Shown: positions 28,229 to 38,288, numbered from the stretch's first letter. The stretch is 64,000 bases of DNA from Natrinema sp. SYSU A 869 (GCF_019879105.1 NZ_CP082247.1:1-64000), one strand, 5' to 3'. The notes: a model not told the origin generated them from the letters alone. Program-made: numbers and translations.

Positions 28229-28236
28229 GTTTATTC
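28229..28236 (+). promoter_or_regulatory. TATA-like box for the GH28 gene
   Basis: GTTTATTC centred 27 bases before the ATG at 28260. The same octamer precedes the PPC gene at 37109-37116. Confidence 0.5.
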
Positions 28237-28259
28237 CTGTACTCCGAAATATTCAGACG

Positions 28260-29810
28260 ATGGCAGTACCTAACACGGATTTGTTCGATATTCGCGAGTA
28301 CGGCGCGCTCGACGATTCGGACGATCCTGATACCGACGCGATCCAGACTGCGCTCGACGAGTGTGCCGAGTCGGGCGGGACAGTGTACGTTCCGCCCGGT
28401 ACGTACGTGACCGCCCCGCTTCGGGTCGGCGATCACACGACACTGCACGTGGACGCGGGGGCGACGCTGCAGTTCATCGGCGACTACGATGCCTTCCCGA
28501 CCGTCAAGAGCCGCTGGGAGGGGTGGAACCAGTACGGCTTCCACCCGTGTTTGCTCGTCGACGACGCCGAGAACGTCTCGATCACCGGTCGCGGGACGAT
28601 CGACGGCGGCGGCGAGTACTGGTGGCAGTTCTACGACGCACCCGATTCCGAGATCCCAGACGGCCTCCAGAAGCGGCTGGCCGAGTTCGAGGCGAAAAAC
28701 GAGAAACAGGACGACGTCAGCAGCTTCACGCACCGACCGCCGCTGTTCCAGATCTTCGACTCGGAGAACGTCTCCGTCTCCGGCGTGACCCTGCGAAACT
28801 CGCCGTTCTGGAACACCCACGTCGTCTACTCCGAGAACGTCACGATCCACGACGTCAACATCGAGAACCCGGCGGACGCACCGAACGGCGACGGGATCGA
28901 CATCGACTCCTCGCGGTACGTCCGGATCAGCGACACGTACATCAACGCGGGCGACGACGCGATCTGCATCAAGTCCGGAAAGAACGCCGAGGCTCGAGAA
29001 GTCGGCGAGCCGGCGTCCCAGATCACCGTCACCAACTGTACCGTCGAGGCGGGCCACGGCGGCGTCGTCATCGGGAGCGAGATGTCCGGCGACGTTCGGG
29101 ACGTCACCGTCACTAACTGCACGTTCACCGATACGGACCGCGGCGTGCGGATCAAGACCCAGCGCGACCGCGGGGGCGTCGTCGAAGACCTCCGGTTCGA
29201 TAACATCGTCATGCGGCGAATCGCCTGTCCGTTTGTCATCAACGGCTACTACTTCACCCCCCTCGACAGCGATCCCGAACCGGTCGACGAGGGAACGCCG
29301 ATGGTACGGAACATCTCCTTTACCAACATTACCGCCCGCGAGGTCGAGACCGCCGGCTTCTTCGCCGGCCTCCCCGAGCAGTACTTCGAAGGGATCTCGT
29401 TTAGCGACGTCCAGATCGACGCGACCCGATCGCTCGACGCGACGGACCTCGATCCCGCGATGGCCTACGACTACGAGCAGACCCACGGCCTGTTCTGCAA
29501 ATCGATCGCCGACATCTCGTTTCACAACGTTCGAATCCGGACGCCCGGCAGCCCGGCGATGCGCTTCGAGGAGACCGAGGACGTGACGATCGACGGCCTG
29601 CGCGTCCCGGACGATCAGGCCGCGCCCGTCGTCACCCTGCAAAACGTCGACCGGACGCGCGTCCGCGACTGCGCGCCCCAATCGGAGGGACCGTTCCTCG
29701 AGGCGAGCGGGCCGGAAACGCGCGAAATTTCCCTCGCCGGAAACCACGGCTCGCTGGCCGACGACGTCGAGATCGCCGACGACAGCGACGCGACGGTCGA
29801 CGACTCCTGA
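28260..29810 (+). CDS. Cytoplasmic GH28 polygalacturonase
   Basis: This 516-residue beta-helix enzyme hydrolyses polygalacturonate. The GH28 catalytic signatures are all visible: NGDGIDID (near 205), AGDDAICIKSG (near 230), GHGGVVIGSE (near 263) and the Arg-Ile-Lys of VRIKT (near 295). No signal peptide precedes the catalytic domain, so with the PL2 and GH4 proteins it should act on imported oligomers, probably from the chain end. The start is set by a TATA-like box 27 bases upstream; longer frames would run through the GH4 gene. Confidence 0.9.
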   Translation: MAVPNTDLFDIREYGALDDSDDPDTDAIQTALDECAESGGTVYVPPGTYVTAPLRVGDHTTLHVDAGATLQFIGDYDAFPTVKSRWEGWNQYGFHPCLLVDDAENVSITGRGTIDGGGEYWWQFYDAPDSEIPDGLQKRLAEFEAKNEKQDDVSSFTHRPPLFQIFDSENVSVSGVTLRNSPFWNTHVVYSENVTIHDVNIENPADAPNGDGIDIDSSRYVRISDTYINAGDDAICIKSGKNAEAREVGEPASQITVTNCTVEAGHGGVVIGSEMSGDVRDVTVTNCTFTDTDRGVRIKTQRDRGGVVEDLRFDNIVMRRIACPFVINGYYFTPLDSDPEPVDEGTPMVRNISFTNITAREVETAGFFAGLPEQYFEGISFSDVQIDATRSLDATDLDPAMAYDYEQTHGLFCKSIADISFHNVRIRTPGSPAMRFEETEDVTIDGLRVPDDQAAPVVTLQNVDRTRVRDCAPQSEGPFLEASGPETREISLAGNHGSLADDVEIADDSDATVDDS

Positions 29811-29965
29811 GCGGCGAGGCGCGGCCGGGACCGACGACCGTTCGAGCACGGAGCGCGGGACGTCGGTGACGATTGCGGTCCCTTTCTGCCGTCGTGACCG
29901 CGAGGACGGATGTGCGCGGTCGGTCCGACCATAGCTTTACTGTGGTGGTCCGTCTCGAGGAGAAC

Positions 29966-30976
29966 ATGGCAATCGATCGCGTGTCACTGGGCAGCACCGG
30001 GCTCGAAGTGAGCGAACTCGCGCTGGGGACGTGGCGCTTCGGGCGGCGGCTCGTGGACGGCGAGGAGCGCTACGACGCGGAAGGGGTGGTCGAGACGGAC
30101 GAGGAACGCGCGTCCGAACTCCTCGACGCCTACGCCGACGCGGGCGGGAACTTCATCGACACCGCCGACAAGTACGGCGACGGACGGGCCGAGCGGTGGA
30201 TCGGCAACTGGCTCGAGGACCGCGACCGCCTCAACTACGTCGTCGCCACGAAGATCCACCGCCCGCGACGGGAGAACGACCCCAACGCACAGGGGCTCAA
30301 CCGTCGCCACTTGCGCCAGCAGGTCGACACCTGTCTCGAGCGACTGGGAACGGACTACATCGATCTGCTCTACTGCCACCGGTGGGACGACGACACCCCG
30401 GCCGAGGAGTTCATGCGCACCCTGAACGGACTCGTCGAGTCCGGGAAAGTCAACTATCTCGGCATCTCCTCGGGCCGTCCCGACGCGTGGAAGATCGTCA
30501 AGGCCAACGAGATTGCCCGGCGAGAGGGGTACGAACCGTTCACGGTCACACAGCCGCGGTACAACCTCGTGGACCGGGCGATCGACGCGAACTATCTCCC
30601 GATGTGTCGCGATTACGGGCTCGGCGCCGTGACGTGGAGTCCGCTCGCGTGGGGGTTCCTGACCGGCAAGTACCGGCGCGGCGACACGGGTTACGAGGAG
30701 TCGACCGCTGCGATAGATAGTCGGTTCGCAGAGCGGTACCTGACGGAGCGGAACTTCGACGCGCTCGACGTCCTCCTTGAGGTCGCGGATGAGGTCGGCG
30801 CGACCCCGGCGCAGGTCGCCCTCGCGTGGCAGCTCTGTCATCCCGACATCACGGCCCCCATCGTCGGCGCCAGCACGGTCGACCAGTTGGAGGAGAACCT
30901 CGGCGCCGCGGACGTGTCGCTCTCTGACGACCAGTTCGAGCGACTCTCCGCGGCGAAGACGGTCGGTCCCGAGTAG
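29966..30976 (+). CDS. Aldo/keto reductase
   Basis: This 336-residue TIM-barrel NAD(P)H oxidoreductase carries the catalytic tetrad: Asp and Tyr in FIDTADKYGDGRAE (near 57), Lys in VVATKIHRPR (near 86) and His in LLYCHRWDDD (near 136). The C-terminal cofactor region is PDITAPIVGASTVDQLEENL. The ATG at 29966 fits the family start MAIDRVSLGSTGLEVSELALG. Uronates such as galacturonate can be reduced by this family, but a sugar dehydrogenase role is equally possible. It follows GH28 by 155 bases on the same strand. Confidence 0.88.
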   Translation: MAIDRVSLGSTGLEVSELALGTWRFGRRLVDGEERYDAEGVVETDEERASELLDAYADAGGNFIDTADKYGDGRAERWIGNWLEDRDRLNYVVATKIHRPRRENDPNAQGLNRRHLRQQVDTCLERLGTDYIDLLYCHRWDDDTPAEEFMRTLNGLVESGKVNYLGISSGRPDAWKIVKANEIARREGYEPFTVTQPRYNLVDRAIDANYLPMCRDYGLGAVTWSPLAWGFLTGKYRRGDTGYEESTAAIDSRFAERYLTERNFDALDVLLEVADEVGATPAQVALAWQLCHPDITAPIVGASTVDQLEENLGAADVSLSDDQFERLSAAKTVGPE

Positions 30977-31107
30977 CACAGAACACCGTTCGGTTCGCTA
31001 CCGGGTATCGCAGCGCCGTCGTCTCGAGGGTACGGCTCTCGGTCGGCCCGCCGACGGACTCCCGCGGAAGCGCCGTCGAACAAAACAATTATAGGGAGTT
31101 TGGCTGT

Positions 31108-32175
31108 ATGCGTGACTACGACATGGTCGATTCATCTGCAGCCGATCTCCGCGTTGGACTCGTCGGGCTCGGGAGCCTCGGCGTCCGACTCGGACAACAG
31201 TTCAATTCCATACCCGACGCCGAACTGGTCGCGCTCGCCGACGTCAGCGAAGAGAATCTAGTCGAAGCGGGCCGTGAACTCGAGGTGGCGGCGTCGACCC
31301 AGTACACCGACTACGAGACGATGCTCGACGAGGAGGCCCTCGACGCGGCAGCGATCGCCACGCCGAACGGGCTCCACTACGACCAGACGGTCGCCGCGCT
31401 CGAGCGCGACCTCCACGTGCTCTGTGAGAAACCGCTGGCGACCAGCGTCGAGGACGCCCGCGATCTCTACCAGCGCGATCAGGAGACCGACCGGGTGATG
31501 ATGCTGGGCTACCAGCGACACCTGAATCCGGCGTTTATCAACGCCCGCCAGCGGTGGGCGGCGGGCGACAACGATCCGACGTTCATCACCGGTGAGATCA
31601 CCCACGACTGGCGGTCGTACTACGAGAACATGGACGACTGGCGGATGGACCCCGACCTGAGCGGCGGCGGCCACCTCCTGAACGTCGGTTCGCACGTCAT
31701 CGACGCGATCCTCTGGGTAACCGGCCTCACGCCGACCCACGTCAACGCCAACGTCGAGTTCCACGACGACGAGCAAATCTTCGACAAGCAGTCCTCGATC
31801 ACCATCGAGTTCGACAACGGCGCGATCGCCAATTTCTCGGATACTGGGATCGTCGCCAGTACCCGCGAGCACATTCACATCTGGGACGACGACGGTGCCG
31901 TCTACCTCGAGGGCCGGGAGTGGGACGAGCGCACCGGCTACACGATCGACGCCGAGGGCACCGAGCACGATCAGCACCTCAACTACCACGGTCGCCAGAC
32001 GAAGGCCGAGGCGTTCACTGAGTCGGTCCTCGAGGGAACCGAACCGCCGATCACGGTCCGAGACGCGTTCCGGACGATGATCGTCACGATGGCCGCTTAC
32101 GAGTCCGGCCGCGCTGACGAGCGCATTGACCTCGCAGACCGGTACTCGTTCGTAGGCGACGGACTGCTCGACTGA
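31108..32175 (+). CDS. Gfo/Idh/MocA-family oxidoreductase
   Basis: This 355-residue sugar dehydrogenase has the Rossmann motif GLVGLGSLG near residue 19, catalytic-type Lys in LCEKPLA near 110 and the substrate-domain segment GGHLLNVGSHVIDAILW near 190. A second ATG at 31123 is possible; an AT-rich CAATTATAGG element lies just upstream of both. It comes after the aldo/keto reductase, so the two may form a redox pair on the same sugar. The substrate is unknown. Confidence 0.85.
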   Translation: MRDYDMVDSSAADLRVGLVGLGSLGVRLGQQFNSIPDAELVALADVSEENLVEAGRELEVAASTQYTDYETMLDEEALDAAAIATPNGLHYDQTVAALERDLHVLCEKPLATSVEDARDLYQRDQETDRVMMLGYQRHLNPAFINARQRWAAGDNDPTFITGEITHDWRSYYENMDDWRMDPDLSGGGHLLNVGSHVIDAILWVTGLTPTHVNANVEFHDDEQIFDKQSSITIEFDNGAIANFSDTGIVASTREHIHIWDDDGAVYLEGREWDERTGYTIDAEGTEHDQHLNYHGRQTKAEAFTESVLEGTEPPITVRDAFRTMIVTMAAYESGRADERIDLADRYSFVGDGLLD

Positions 32176-32393
32176 ATCGATTACTCTTGTCGACGGGACG
32201 TCGCGTCGAGACGCAACCGATTCTCGAGGCCGATACTGCGAGCACGGCCACGGGTTTGACCGACTCCACAGCATGTCACAACGCTATCTGACCATTACTG
32301 TCCACCATCATGTATCCTAGCAAGATTTATTTATTATGGAGAATATTTCGAGTTGGGATATGAACGAAGACTGGTCAGTGGAGGCGGTCAGGG

Positions 32394-34829
32394 GTGAGTA
32401 GTGAGAGCTCGATTGGGGGACGACTCGTTCGGACGATCACTCCGTCCGTCGTTCGGCAGCGGTTCGCGTACAAACTAGGTGTATTGCTTCTCATCATCGT
32501 CGTTGTATTGGCGCTCGTGGGAAGCGTCGGCTACGTCCGTGCCAATCAATCCGTTACGGACAACGCCGACCAACAGATGCAGTCGGCAGCGTCGCTCCAG
32601 AGCGACGCGGTCGGGGACTGGATGTCGGAGATGAAACGCCAGACGAGCGCGATAGCCGCCGACGACGAACTCACACATGATGACGCCACGGCCATCGAGG
32701 GACAGTTGTTTGCCAGATCGAACAGTATGTCGCAGACGGTCAGGGCAATCCACGTGATCGACCGCGAGGAGGGGACGCTCGTCGCCTCCGATTCCAAGAG
32801 CGCGAGCGGCAAAACGCTCGAGGAAATTGACGAACCGTGGGCAGACGTCTCGCAGTATCAGGACATCAGCGACACGGTATATCAGGTGGACACGAGCGAA
32901 ACGTCCTTCGAAGCCGCCGACGGCCGTGCCGTCTACTTTGCCACGCCGGTGTTGGACAATGAGGACAGGGTCGTCGTCCTCATCGGCGGTGTCAAAGAGC
33001 AAATGCTGGGACTCCACCAGCCGTTCGAGGAGCAACAGACGGCGCTCGTCACCGACGACGACGCCTCGATGGTGGCCGGGTCCGAGGACGAGCCGCTCCC
33101 AACTGAGGTAACCGACGGCGATGTGCAACCGGGCATCGAGTCGATCGAAACAATCGAGAGCGACTCACACGTCCACGCGGTCATGGCGATCGTCGGTACC
33201 GACTGGCTGCTGGTCACGACGGTCCCGAAATCGGTGGCGTTCCAGACCGCGAACATCGTCGGTCAGTCCATGCTCGGCGTCGTAGGCGTCGGACTGATCG
33301 CAGTGCTCGGAATCACCGTCGTCATCGGGCGACAGACCGCAGTGCCGCTCACGCGGCTACGGGACAAGGCCCAGACGATGGAGGAGGGGAAGCTCGATGT
33401 AGACCTACAGACGTCCCGAATCGATGAAATCGGACAGCTCTACGGCAGATTCGGATCGATGCGCGACGCATTACGCGACCATATCCGTGAGACCGAAACG
33501 GCCCGGCAGACGGCCGAAGCGGCGAAACAGGAGACCCAACGCACCAACGTGCATCTGGAACGCAAGGCCGACGAGTACAGTCAGATCATGCGTGAGTGCG
33601 CACAAGGTGATCTCACACAGCGGATGGACCCCGACAGCGACAACGACGCGATGGAGTCGATCGCCCGGGAATTCAACGAGATGATCGGTGCCATTGAGGA
33701 GACGACCGCGCACGTCAAGCAGTTCGCAGCCGAGGTTGCGGCCGCCAGCGAGGAAGTGACCGCCAGTTCCGAAGAGGTCAGAAACGCAAGCGAGCAGGTC
33801 TCTGAGTCCGTCCAACGGATCTCCGACGGCGCGGAGCGCCAGCACGAACACGTCGAGGAGGCGACGAGCGAACTGAACACGCTCTCGTCGACGACCGAAG
33901 AGATCGCGTCGTCCTCCGACGCGGTGGCGGATATCGCCGAACAGACCGCCACGGCCGGCAACCGTGGACGAAAAGCGGCCAATCAGGCCGCCGAGGAGAT
34001 GACCGTCGTCGCCGACGATACCGACGACGTCGTCGAGCAGTTCGAGCGCCTCCAGCGGGAGATTGAACAGATCGACGAGCTGATCGAGTTTATCGACGAA
34101 ATCGCCGAGCAGACCAACATGCTCGCGCTCAACGCCAATATCGAGGCCTCCAGAACCCACGACGAGGACGGCGATGGGTTCGGTGCCGTTGCCAAAGAGG
34201 TAAAGCAACTGTCACAGGAGACCAGAGAAGCGACCAACGAGATCGAACAGCAGTTGACGACCTTGCAGGCGGCGGCCGACGATGCCGCCACGGTCGTCGG
34301 GCGGACGAGCGAGCAGGTCACCAAGAGTGTCGGCACCGTCGAGGACGCCGTCGACGCGCTCGAGGAGATCGCCACCTACGCAGAGCGGACCAACGAAGGA
34401 ATCCAGGAGATCAGCACGGCCACCGACGATCAAGCCGTCGCCGTCAGCGAGACGGCCGGCGTGGTCGACGACGTCGCGACGATCAGCAGGCAGACGTCCC
34501 AGGAGACGGAATCTGTCGCCGCGTCCGCTGAGGAACAGACGTCGGCGCTGACCCAGGTTTCGCACAACGCCAGCCAACTGGCCCAACAGGCCGTGCAGTT
34601 GAGCAACACCCTCGACCGATTCGACACAGCGGTCGACATCGAGGACGACGGGATCGTCGCTGACGAACTGCAGGACGCCGACGTCGATGTCGACGAGGCG
34701 ACCGACGACCTCGGAGAGGGATCCGAGGATGAAGTGTTCGAATACGTCTCTAACGACGCGTCCGACGATGCGTCCGGGGACGCTGACGCCGGCGCGGACG
34801 GGCAGTCACACCCCGCCCCCGACGAGTAA
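32394..34829 (+). CDS. Methyl-accepting chemotaxis transducer (Htr type)
   Basis: This 811-residue membrane receptor has TM1 at about residues 27-49, an extracytoplasmic sensor of about 235 residues, TM2 at about 287-310, HAMP-type linkers to about 440, and the signalling domain. Its hairpin tip reads EIAEQTNMLALNANIEASR near 570, the CheA/CheW-binding site. The tail is very acidic (DDASDDASGDADAG). The GTG at 32394 is the only start giving the N-terminal membrane segment; a nearby ATG at 32360 encodes only 13 codons. Its place among pectin genes suggests taxis towards sugars or uronates (inference). Confidence 0.9.
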   Translation: MSSESSIGGRLVRTITPSVVRQRFAYKLGVLLLIIVVVLALVGSVGYVRANQSVTDNADQQMQSAASLQSDAVGDWMSEMKRQTSAIAADDELTHDDATAIEGQLFARSNSMSQTVRAIHVIDREEGTLVASDSKSASGKTLEEIDEPWADVSQYQDISDTVYQVDTSETSFEAADGRAVYFATPVLDNEDRVVVLIGGVKEQMLGLHQPFEEQQTALVTDDDASMVAGSEDEPLPTEVTDGDVQPGIESIETIESDSHVHAVMAIVGTDWLLVTTVPKSVAFQTANIVGQSMLGVVGVGLIAVLGITVVIGRQTAVPLTRLRDKAQTMEEGKLDVDLQTSRIDEIGQLYGRFGSMRDALRDHIRETETARQTAEAAKQETQRTNVHLERKADEYSQIMRECAQGDLTQRMDPDSDNDAMESIAREFNEMIGAIEETTAHVKQFAAEVAAASEEVTASSEEVRNASEQVSESVQRISDGAERQHEHVEEATSELNTLSSTTEEIASSSDAVADIAEQTATAGNRGRKAANQAAEEMTVVADDTDDVVEQFERLQREIEQIDELIEFIDEIAEQTNMLALNANIEASRTHDEDGDGFGAVAKEVKQLSQETREATNEIEQQLTTLQAAADDAATVVGRTSEQVTKSVGTVEDAVDALEEIATYAERTNEGIQEISTATDDQAVAVSETAGVVDDVATISRQTSQETESVAASAEEQTSALTQVSHNASQLAQQAVQLSNTLDRFDTAVDIEDDGIVADELQDADVDVDEATDDLGEGSEDEVFEYVSNDASDDASGDADAGADGQSHPAPDE

Positions 34830-34837
34830 GCGACCCG

Positions 34838-35944
34838 GTGGGCGAGTCGGTTCCGGTGCAACCAAGGGATATCCGCTCGTTCCGTTTAACCGTGGCTCAA
34901 CGGCGTTCGCAGCTGACGTTTGTCTGTTCGGCCGGGAGCAACGGCGACGGCATTGTCACCGTGGAGGTAACACCCGACGGAACGCTGACCGAACGTGCAC
35001 GCACACCCGCGGCGAATCCGATGTTTCTGGCGGTTCGTCCCGACAGCGAGACCCTCTACGCGGTCGAGCGCGTCGACGGCGGGCGCGTGTCGGCCTACCG
35101 AATCGATGCCGAGAGCGGCCGACTCACACGGCTCAACGGTCGCTCGAGCGAGGGTGGCGGTCCCTGTTACGTCAGCGTCGACGCGACTGGCCGCTACGCG
35201 TTTGTCGCGAACTATCAGGGCGCGACCGTGGCGGCGTATCCAATTGCGGACGATGGCCGACTCGGCGAGGCCGCCGACGTCGTCCGCCATGAGGGCTCTG
35301 GCTCCGACCCGGAGCGGCAAGCGGCCGCGCATCCACATGCAATCGCACCCGGCCCGGAGAATCGGTTCTGTTACGTCCCGGATCTCGGCACTGATCGCAT
35401 CGCAATCTATCGTCCTGACGAGTCCGGCGCGCTCCGGCCGGCCGAGGCCGGGCCGGTGACCGCTAGCGCAGGCGCGGGACCGCGTCATATCGCCTTCCAT
35501 CCGACTGATCCCTACTGTTACGTCGTCGACGAACTCGACTCAATGGTGAGCGCGTACGAGCGCGACCCCCAAACTGGCGGGCTCGCGGCGATCGATCGGT
35601 CGAGCACCCTGCCGGCCGCGTTCAACGGAGACAACGAGCCCGCCGATGTCCACGTCCATCCGTCCGGCCGGTGGGTGTACGTCTCCAACCGGGGCCACGA
35701 CAGCGTCGCCGTCTTCGCGGTCGACCCGACGACGGGTCGCCTCGAGGCCGTCGCTCACGAACCGACGCGTGGAGCGACGCCCCGTGATATCGCGCTCGCT
35801 CCTGACGGTGAGGTGCTGCTCGCAAGCAATCAGCACGGCAACGCGGTCGTGGGCTTCGCGATCGACGAGACCGGACGCCTCGAGCCGATCGCGGAACTCC
35901 CGGTGCCGAAACCGGTCTGTGCGAAGTTCCTCGAGTCGGCGTGA
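34838..35944 (+). CDS. Lactonase-family beta-propeller protein (6-phosphogluconolactonase/YbhE-like)
   Basis: This protein of up to 368 residues shows the repeated blades of the seven-bladed lactonase family (VSVDATGRYAFVANYQGATV, HAIAPGPENRFCYVPDLGTD, HVHPSGRWVYVSNRGHDSV, IALAPDGEVLLASNQHGNAV). GTG at 34838 gives the longest protein, but GTG at 34892 would place the start nearer to where family members begin. Such enzymes open sugar lactones. In this locus it could hydrolyse the aldarolactone made by uronate dehydrogenase or an aldonolactone. It starts just after the transducer gene. Confidence 0.82.
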   Translation: MGESVPVQPRDIRSFRLTVAQRRSQLTFVCSAGSNGDGIVTVEVTPDGTLTERARTPAANPMFLAVRPDSETLYAVERVDGGRVSAYRIDAESGRLTRLNGRSSEGGGPCYVSVDATGRYAFVANYQGATVAAYPIADDGRLGEAADVVRHEGSGSDPERQAAAHPHAIAPGPENRFCYVPDLGTDRIAIYRPDESGALRPAEAGPVTASAGAGPRHIAFHPTDPYCYVVDELDSMVSAYERDPQTGGLAAIDRSSTLPAAFNGDNEPADVHVHPSGRWVYVSNRGHDSVAVFAVDPTTGRLEAVAHEPTRGATPRDIALAPDGEVLLASNQHGNAVVGFAIDETGRLEPIAELPVPKPVCAKFLESA

Positions 35945-36018
35945 CGCCGGATTCCGGTCCCCTGTGACCGACTGTTCGGACGATGTCCGTCGAGCTTCGC
36001 CGGACGGAGTCCCGCTCG

Positions 36019-37014
36019 TCAGGTGTGGTCCTGCAGATCGCGCACCTCGTCGACGTGTACGGGGCGATCGAGAGTAGCCGATGCATAGGCGGCGAGGACG
36101 ACCTCCACGGCGTCGCGGGCGTCCCGACCGCTGACGATCGGCTCGCGGTCCTCGCGGACTGCCGCGACGAAGTCCCGAATCTGTCCCTCGAGTCCTGTCC
36201 CACAGGGCGGTTCCGCGAGTTCGGGGTCGACTTCCTCGTCCTCGAGGACGAACGTTCCCGAGTTGTACGAGCCGTCGGTGCCGTTCAGTTCGACGCGTTC
36301 GTGCCCGCCGCGGACGCCGGTCGTGGCCTCGACTGTGCCGCGTGCGCCGTTCTCGAATCGAAGGCTGACGACCGCAACGTCCTCGCACTCCATCTCGTGG
36401 GCCAGCGTCGCTGTCTCGGCGGTCACGCGCTCGATTCCGCCGGTCAACCACTGGAGCAGGTCGACGAAGTGGATCGCCTGCTGCATGAGGACGCCGCCGT
36501 CGAGGTCGCGGCGACCGTGCCAGTGGTCCTCGTAGTAACGCTGCGGGCGGTGCCACTTGACCGCCGTGTCGGCCAACAGCAGGTCGCCAAACCGTCCCTC
36601 CTCGACCCACTGTCGGGCGGTCCACCGCTCAGACGTGAAGCGCCGCTGGAAGATCCCGCCGAGACGGACGTCGTTGCGATCGGCGGCGTCGATCATCCGG
36701 TCGACGCGCTCGAGAGAGACGTCAAGGGGTTTCTCCGAGAGGACGTGAATCCCGGCGTCAGCGGCAGCGACCGTGATTTCGGCGTGGGTCCCCGAGGGCG
36801 TACAGATACTGACCGCATCAAGGGACTCCGCCGCGAACAGTTCCTCGTAGTCCGTGTATCCCGTCGCGTCGTAGGCCGTCTCGAACGGCGCAATCGACTC
36901 CTCGCTCCGTGCCGTGCCCGCGACAACCTCGGCGCCGTCGATGGCCGCAACCGCATCCGCGTGGTTGCTGCCGTACCCCGTCGCTCCAACGATCCCGTAT
37001 CTAACAGTCTCCAT
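36019..37014 (-). CDS. Gfo/Idh/MocA-family oxidoreductase
   Basis: This 331-residue member has Rossmann motif GIVGATGYGSNH near residue 7, Lys in LSEKPLD near 93 and the substrate-domain run DGGVLMQQAIHFVDLLQWLTGG near 172, with the active-site-type His. It lies convergent with the lactonase gene and divergent from the PPC-domain gene, with a TATA-like CAAATTT about 33 bases before its start. Substrate unknown. Confidence 0.86.
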   Translation of the reverse strand: METVRYGIVGATGYGSNHADAVAAIDGAEVVAGTARSEESIAPFETAYDATGYTDYEELFAAESLDAVSICTPSGTHAEITVAAADAGIHVLSEKPLDVSLERVDRMIDAADRNDVRLGGIFQRRFTSERWTARQWVEEGRFGDLLLADTAVKWHRPQRYYEDHWHGRRDLDGGVLMQQAIHFVDLLQWLTGGIERVTAETATLAHEMECEDVAVVSLRFENGARGTVEATTGVRGGHERVELNGTDGSYNSGTFVLEDEEVDPELAEPPCGTGLEGQIRDFVAAVREDREPIVSGRDARDAVEVVLAAYASATLDRPVHVDEVRDLQDHT

Positions 37015-37108
37015 GAGATATCGTATCGACCGCTCGGCCGTACTTCAAATTTGGTACCAGTACGTCGATCGTCGCGTTGGTATCGCCACCGCCTGCCGCG
37101 GCGTCAAG

Positions 37109-37116
37109 GTTTATTC
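37109..37116 (+). promoter_or_regulatory. TATA-like box for the PPC-domain gene
   Basis: GTTTATTC centred 28 bases before the ATG at 37141, supporting that start and a near-leaderless message. Confidence 0.5.
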
Positions 37117-37140
37117 CGACGGCTGTCCCACGATGTGCAC

Positions 37141-37575
37141 ATGGAATCGTTCGAATCCGACGACGGACACGTAATCGTCCGTCTCGATCGCGGCGACATG
37201 GCACTCGAGTCGATCGAACAGGCCTGCGAAGAGCACGATGTCGACACCGGTGCCGTCGTCACCGGTATCGGCACGTTCAGCACGCTGAATATCCACTATG
37301 TCGATCGAACGGACCTCCCCGACGACCAGGCCGACCGCAACGTCGACCTCGAACTCGAGGGAGCCTGGGAGGTCACCGACATCAACGGTGTCATCGCGGA
37401 CGGCGAACCGCATCTCCACGTGACCGCGTTCGACGGCGACCGAACCGTCGGTGGTCATCTGGAATCGGGCTGTGAGATCAACGTCCTCGGCGAGATAACG
37501 ATCCAGAAGATCGACGGGCTCTCGCTGGAGCGACGGCCCGGCGAGCGAAACGTGTCACAGCTCACCTGTCGCTGA
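37141..37575 (+). CDS. PPC/DUF296-domain protein
   Basis: This 144-residue single-domain protein is of the plant-and-prokaryote-conserved family. Typical features are the start VIVRLDRGDMALESIEQACEEH, the motif GIGTFSTLNIHYVDR and the metal-binding-like PHLHVTAFDGDRTVGGHLESG. The family forms trimers; in archaea and bacteria the function is unsettled and both DNA binding and metal or nucleotide binding have been proposed. The gene is transcribed away from a Gfo/Idh/MocA gene. Nothing ties it directly to pectin. Confidence 0.8.
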   Translation: MESFESDDGHVIVRLDRGDMALESIEQACEEHDVDTGAVVTGIGTFSTLNIHYVDRTDLPDDQADRNVDLELEGAWEVTDINGVIADGEPHLHVTAFDGDRTVGGHLESGCEINVLGEITIQKIDGLSLERRPGERNVSQLTCR

Positions 37576-37878
37576 GGTGGCGTTCTGAAGTGCCGTTTCC
37601 GAGCGTATCGTAGTCGATGGGGAGCGGAGCGGCTCCACCACGGAAGTCACCGAGGTGATCCCGATCGGGTCATCTGAGGGCGTGAATCGCTCGTCGGATT
37701 CAGCGCCACGTTCGGTCCCGCTTTCGGTTGGTACCTACCCGTTCTCGGTGGACACCTCTGACGGTCGTTGGAAGAGGTCACCGTCCACGTCTTCTAGAGA
37801 GGTCGAGTGTCTCTTGGAAAACCGAGGCCCTGTCCGTTGGGGATGGTCCGTGCTCAGGGTTTCATCAACAGTCGCCCA
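37576..37878. other. Intergenic region without recognised content
   Basis: These 303 bases between convergent genes hold no coding frame of normal composition, no clear hairpin and no dyad of the two families described elsewhere. Confidence 0.5.
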
Positions 37879-38145
37879 TCAGCGCCGTCGCCACCAGATA
37901 AAGCTGTAGAGGCCCAGTCCGACGAGGATTAGCCCGGATCCCCAGACGGCGAAGATCGCCGACCAGATGCCCATCAGTTCGCCCTCTCCTCCGATGCTTG
38001 CCCCGTTCAAAATCGTGCCCAGCGCGACGATGACGGCGCCCGCCGCCGCGATTTTCAACAGGAGGGAGTCGATGATCGGATCGAGAACCGTTTCTCGAAA
38101 TTGGGACGTCGTTTCCGGATCGCTTGCTCGCTGCGTGGAACCCAT
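37879..38145 (-). CDS. Small membrane protein of unknown function
   Basis: This 88-residue protein has two hydrophobic segments (about residues 30-46 and 62-80) and ends with a basic IWWRRR tail. The AATTTATA box at 38170-38177 lies 28 bases upstream of the ATG at 38145, so this start is preferred over GTG 38166 and ATG 38151, which are too close to the box. Composition is that of a genuine haloarchaeal gene. I recognise no family and the neighbours give no clue. Confidence 0.6.
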   Translation of the reverse strand: MGSTQRASDPETTSQFRETVLDPIIDSLLLKIAAAGAVIVALGTILNGASIGGEGELMGIWSAIFAVWGSGLILVGLGLYSFIWWRRR

Positions 38146-38169
38146 TACCATGATGGTTTGCTTCACCCG

Positions 38170-38177
38170 TATAAATT
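38170..38177 (-). promoter_or_regulatory. TATA box deciding the start of the small membrane protein
   Basis: AATTTATA on the minus strand, 28 bases before ATG 38145 and only a few bases before the longer GTG start at 38166. Confidence 0.55.
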
Positions 38178-38288
38178 AGTTAGGGTTCGTCACACCGAGC
38201 CGACGCCGTCAAGCCCGTCGTCACTGGCGCTGGTAATATTGCCGGAAGACCAATCTTCGTATGGAGAAGAATGGAATAGCTAGTTTGA

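Noticed and set aside
27984-29849. 621-codon open frame on the minus strand
   Set aside because: Antisense to GH28, which has complete catalytic motifs; no family resemblance in the antisense product.
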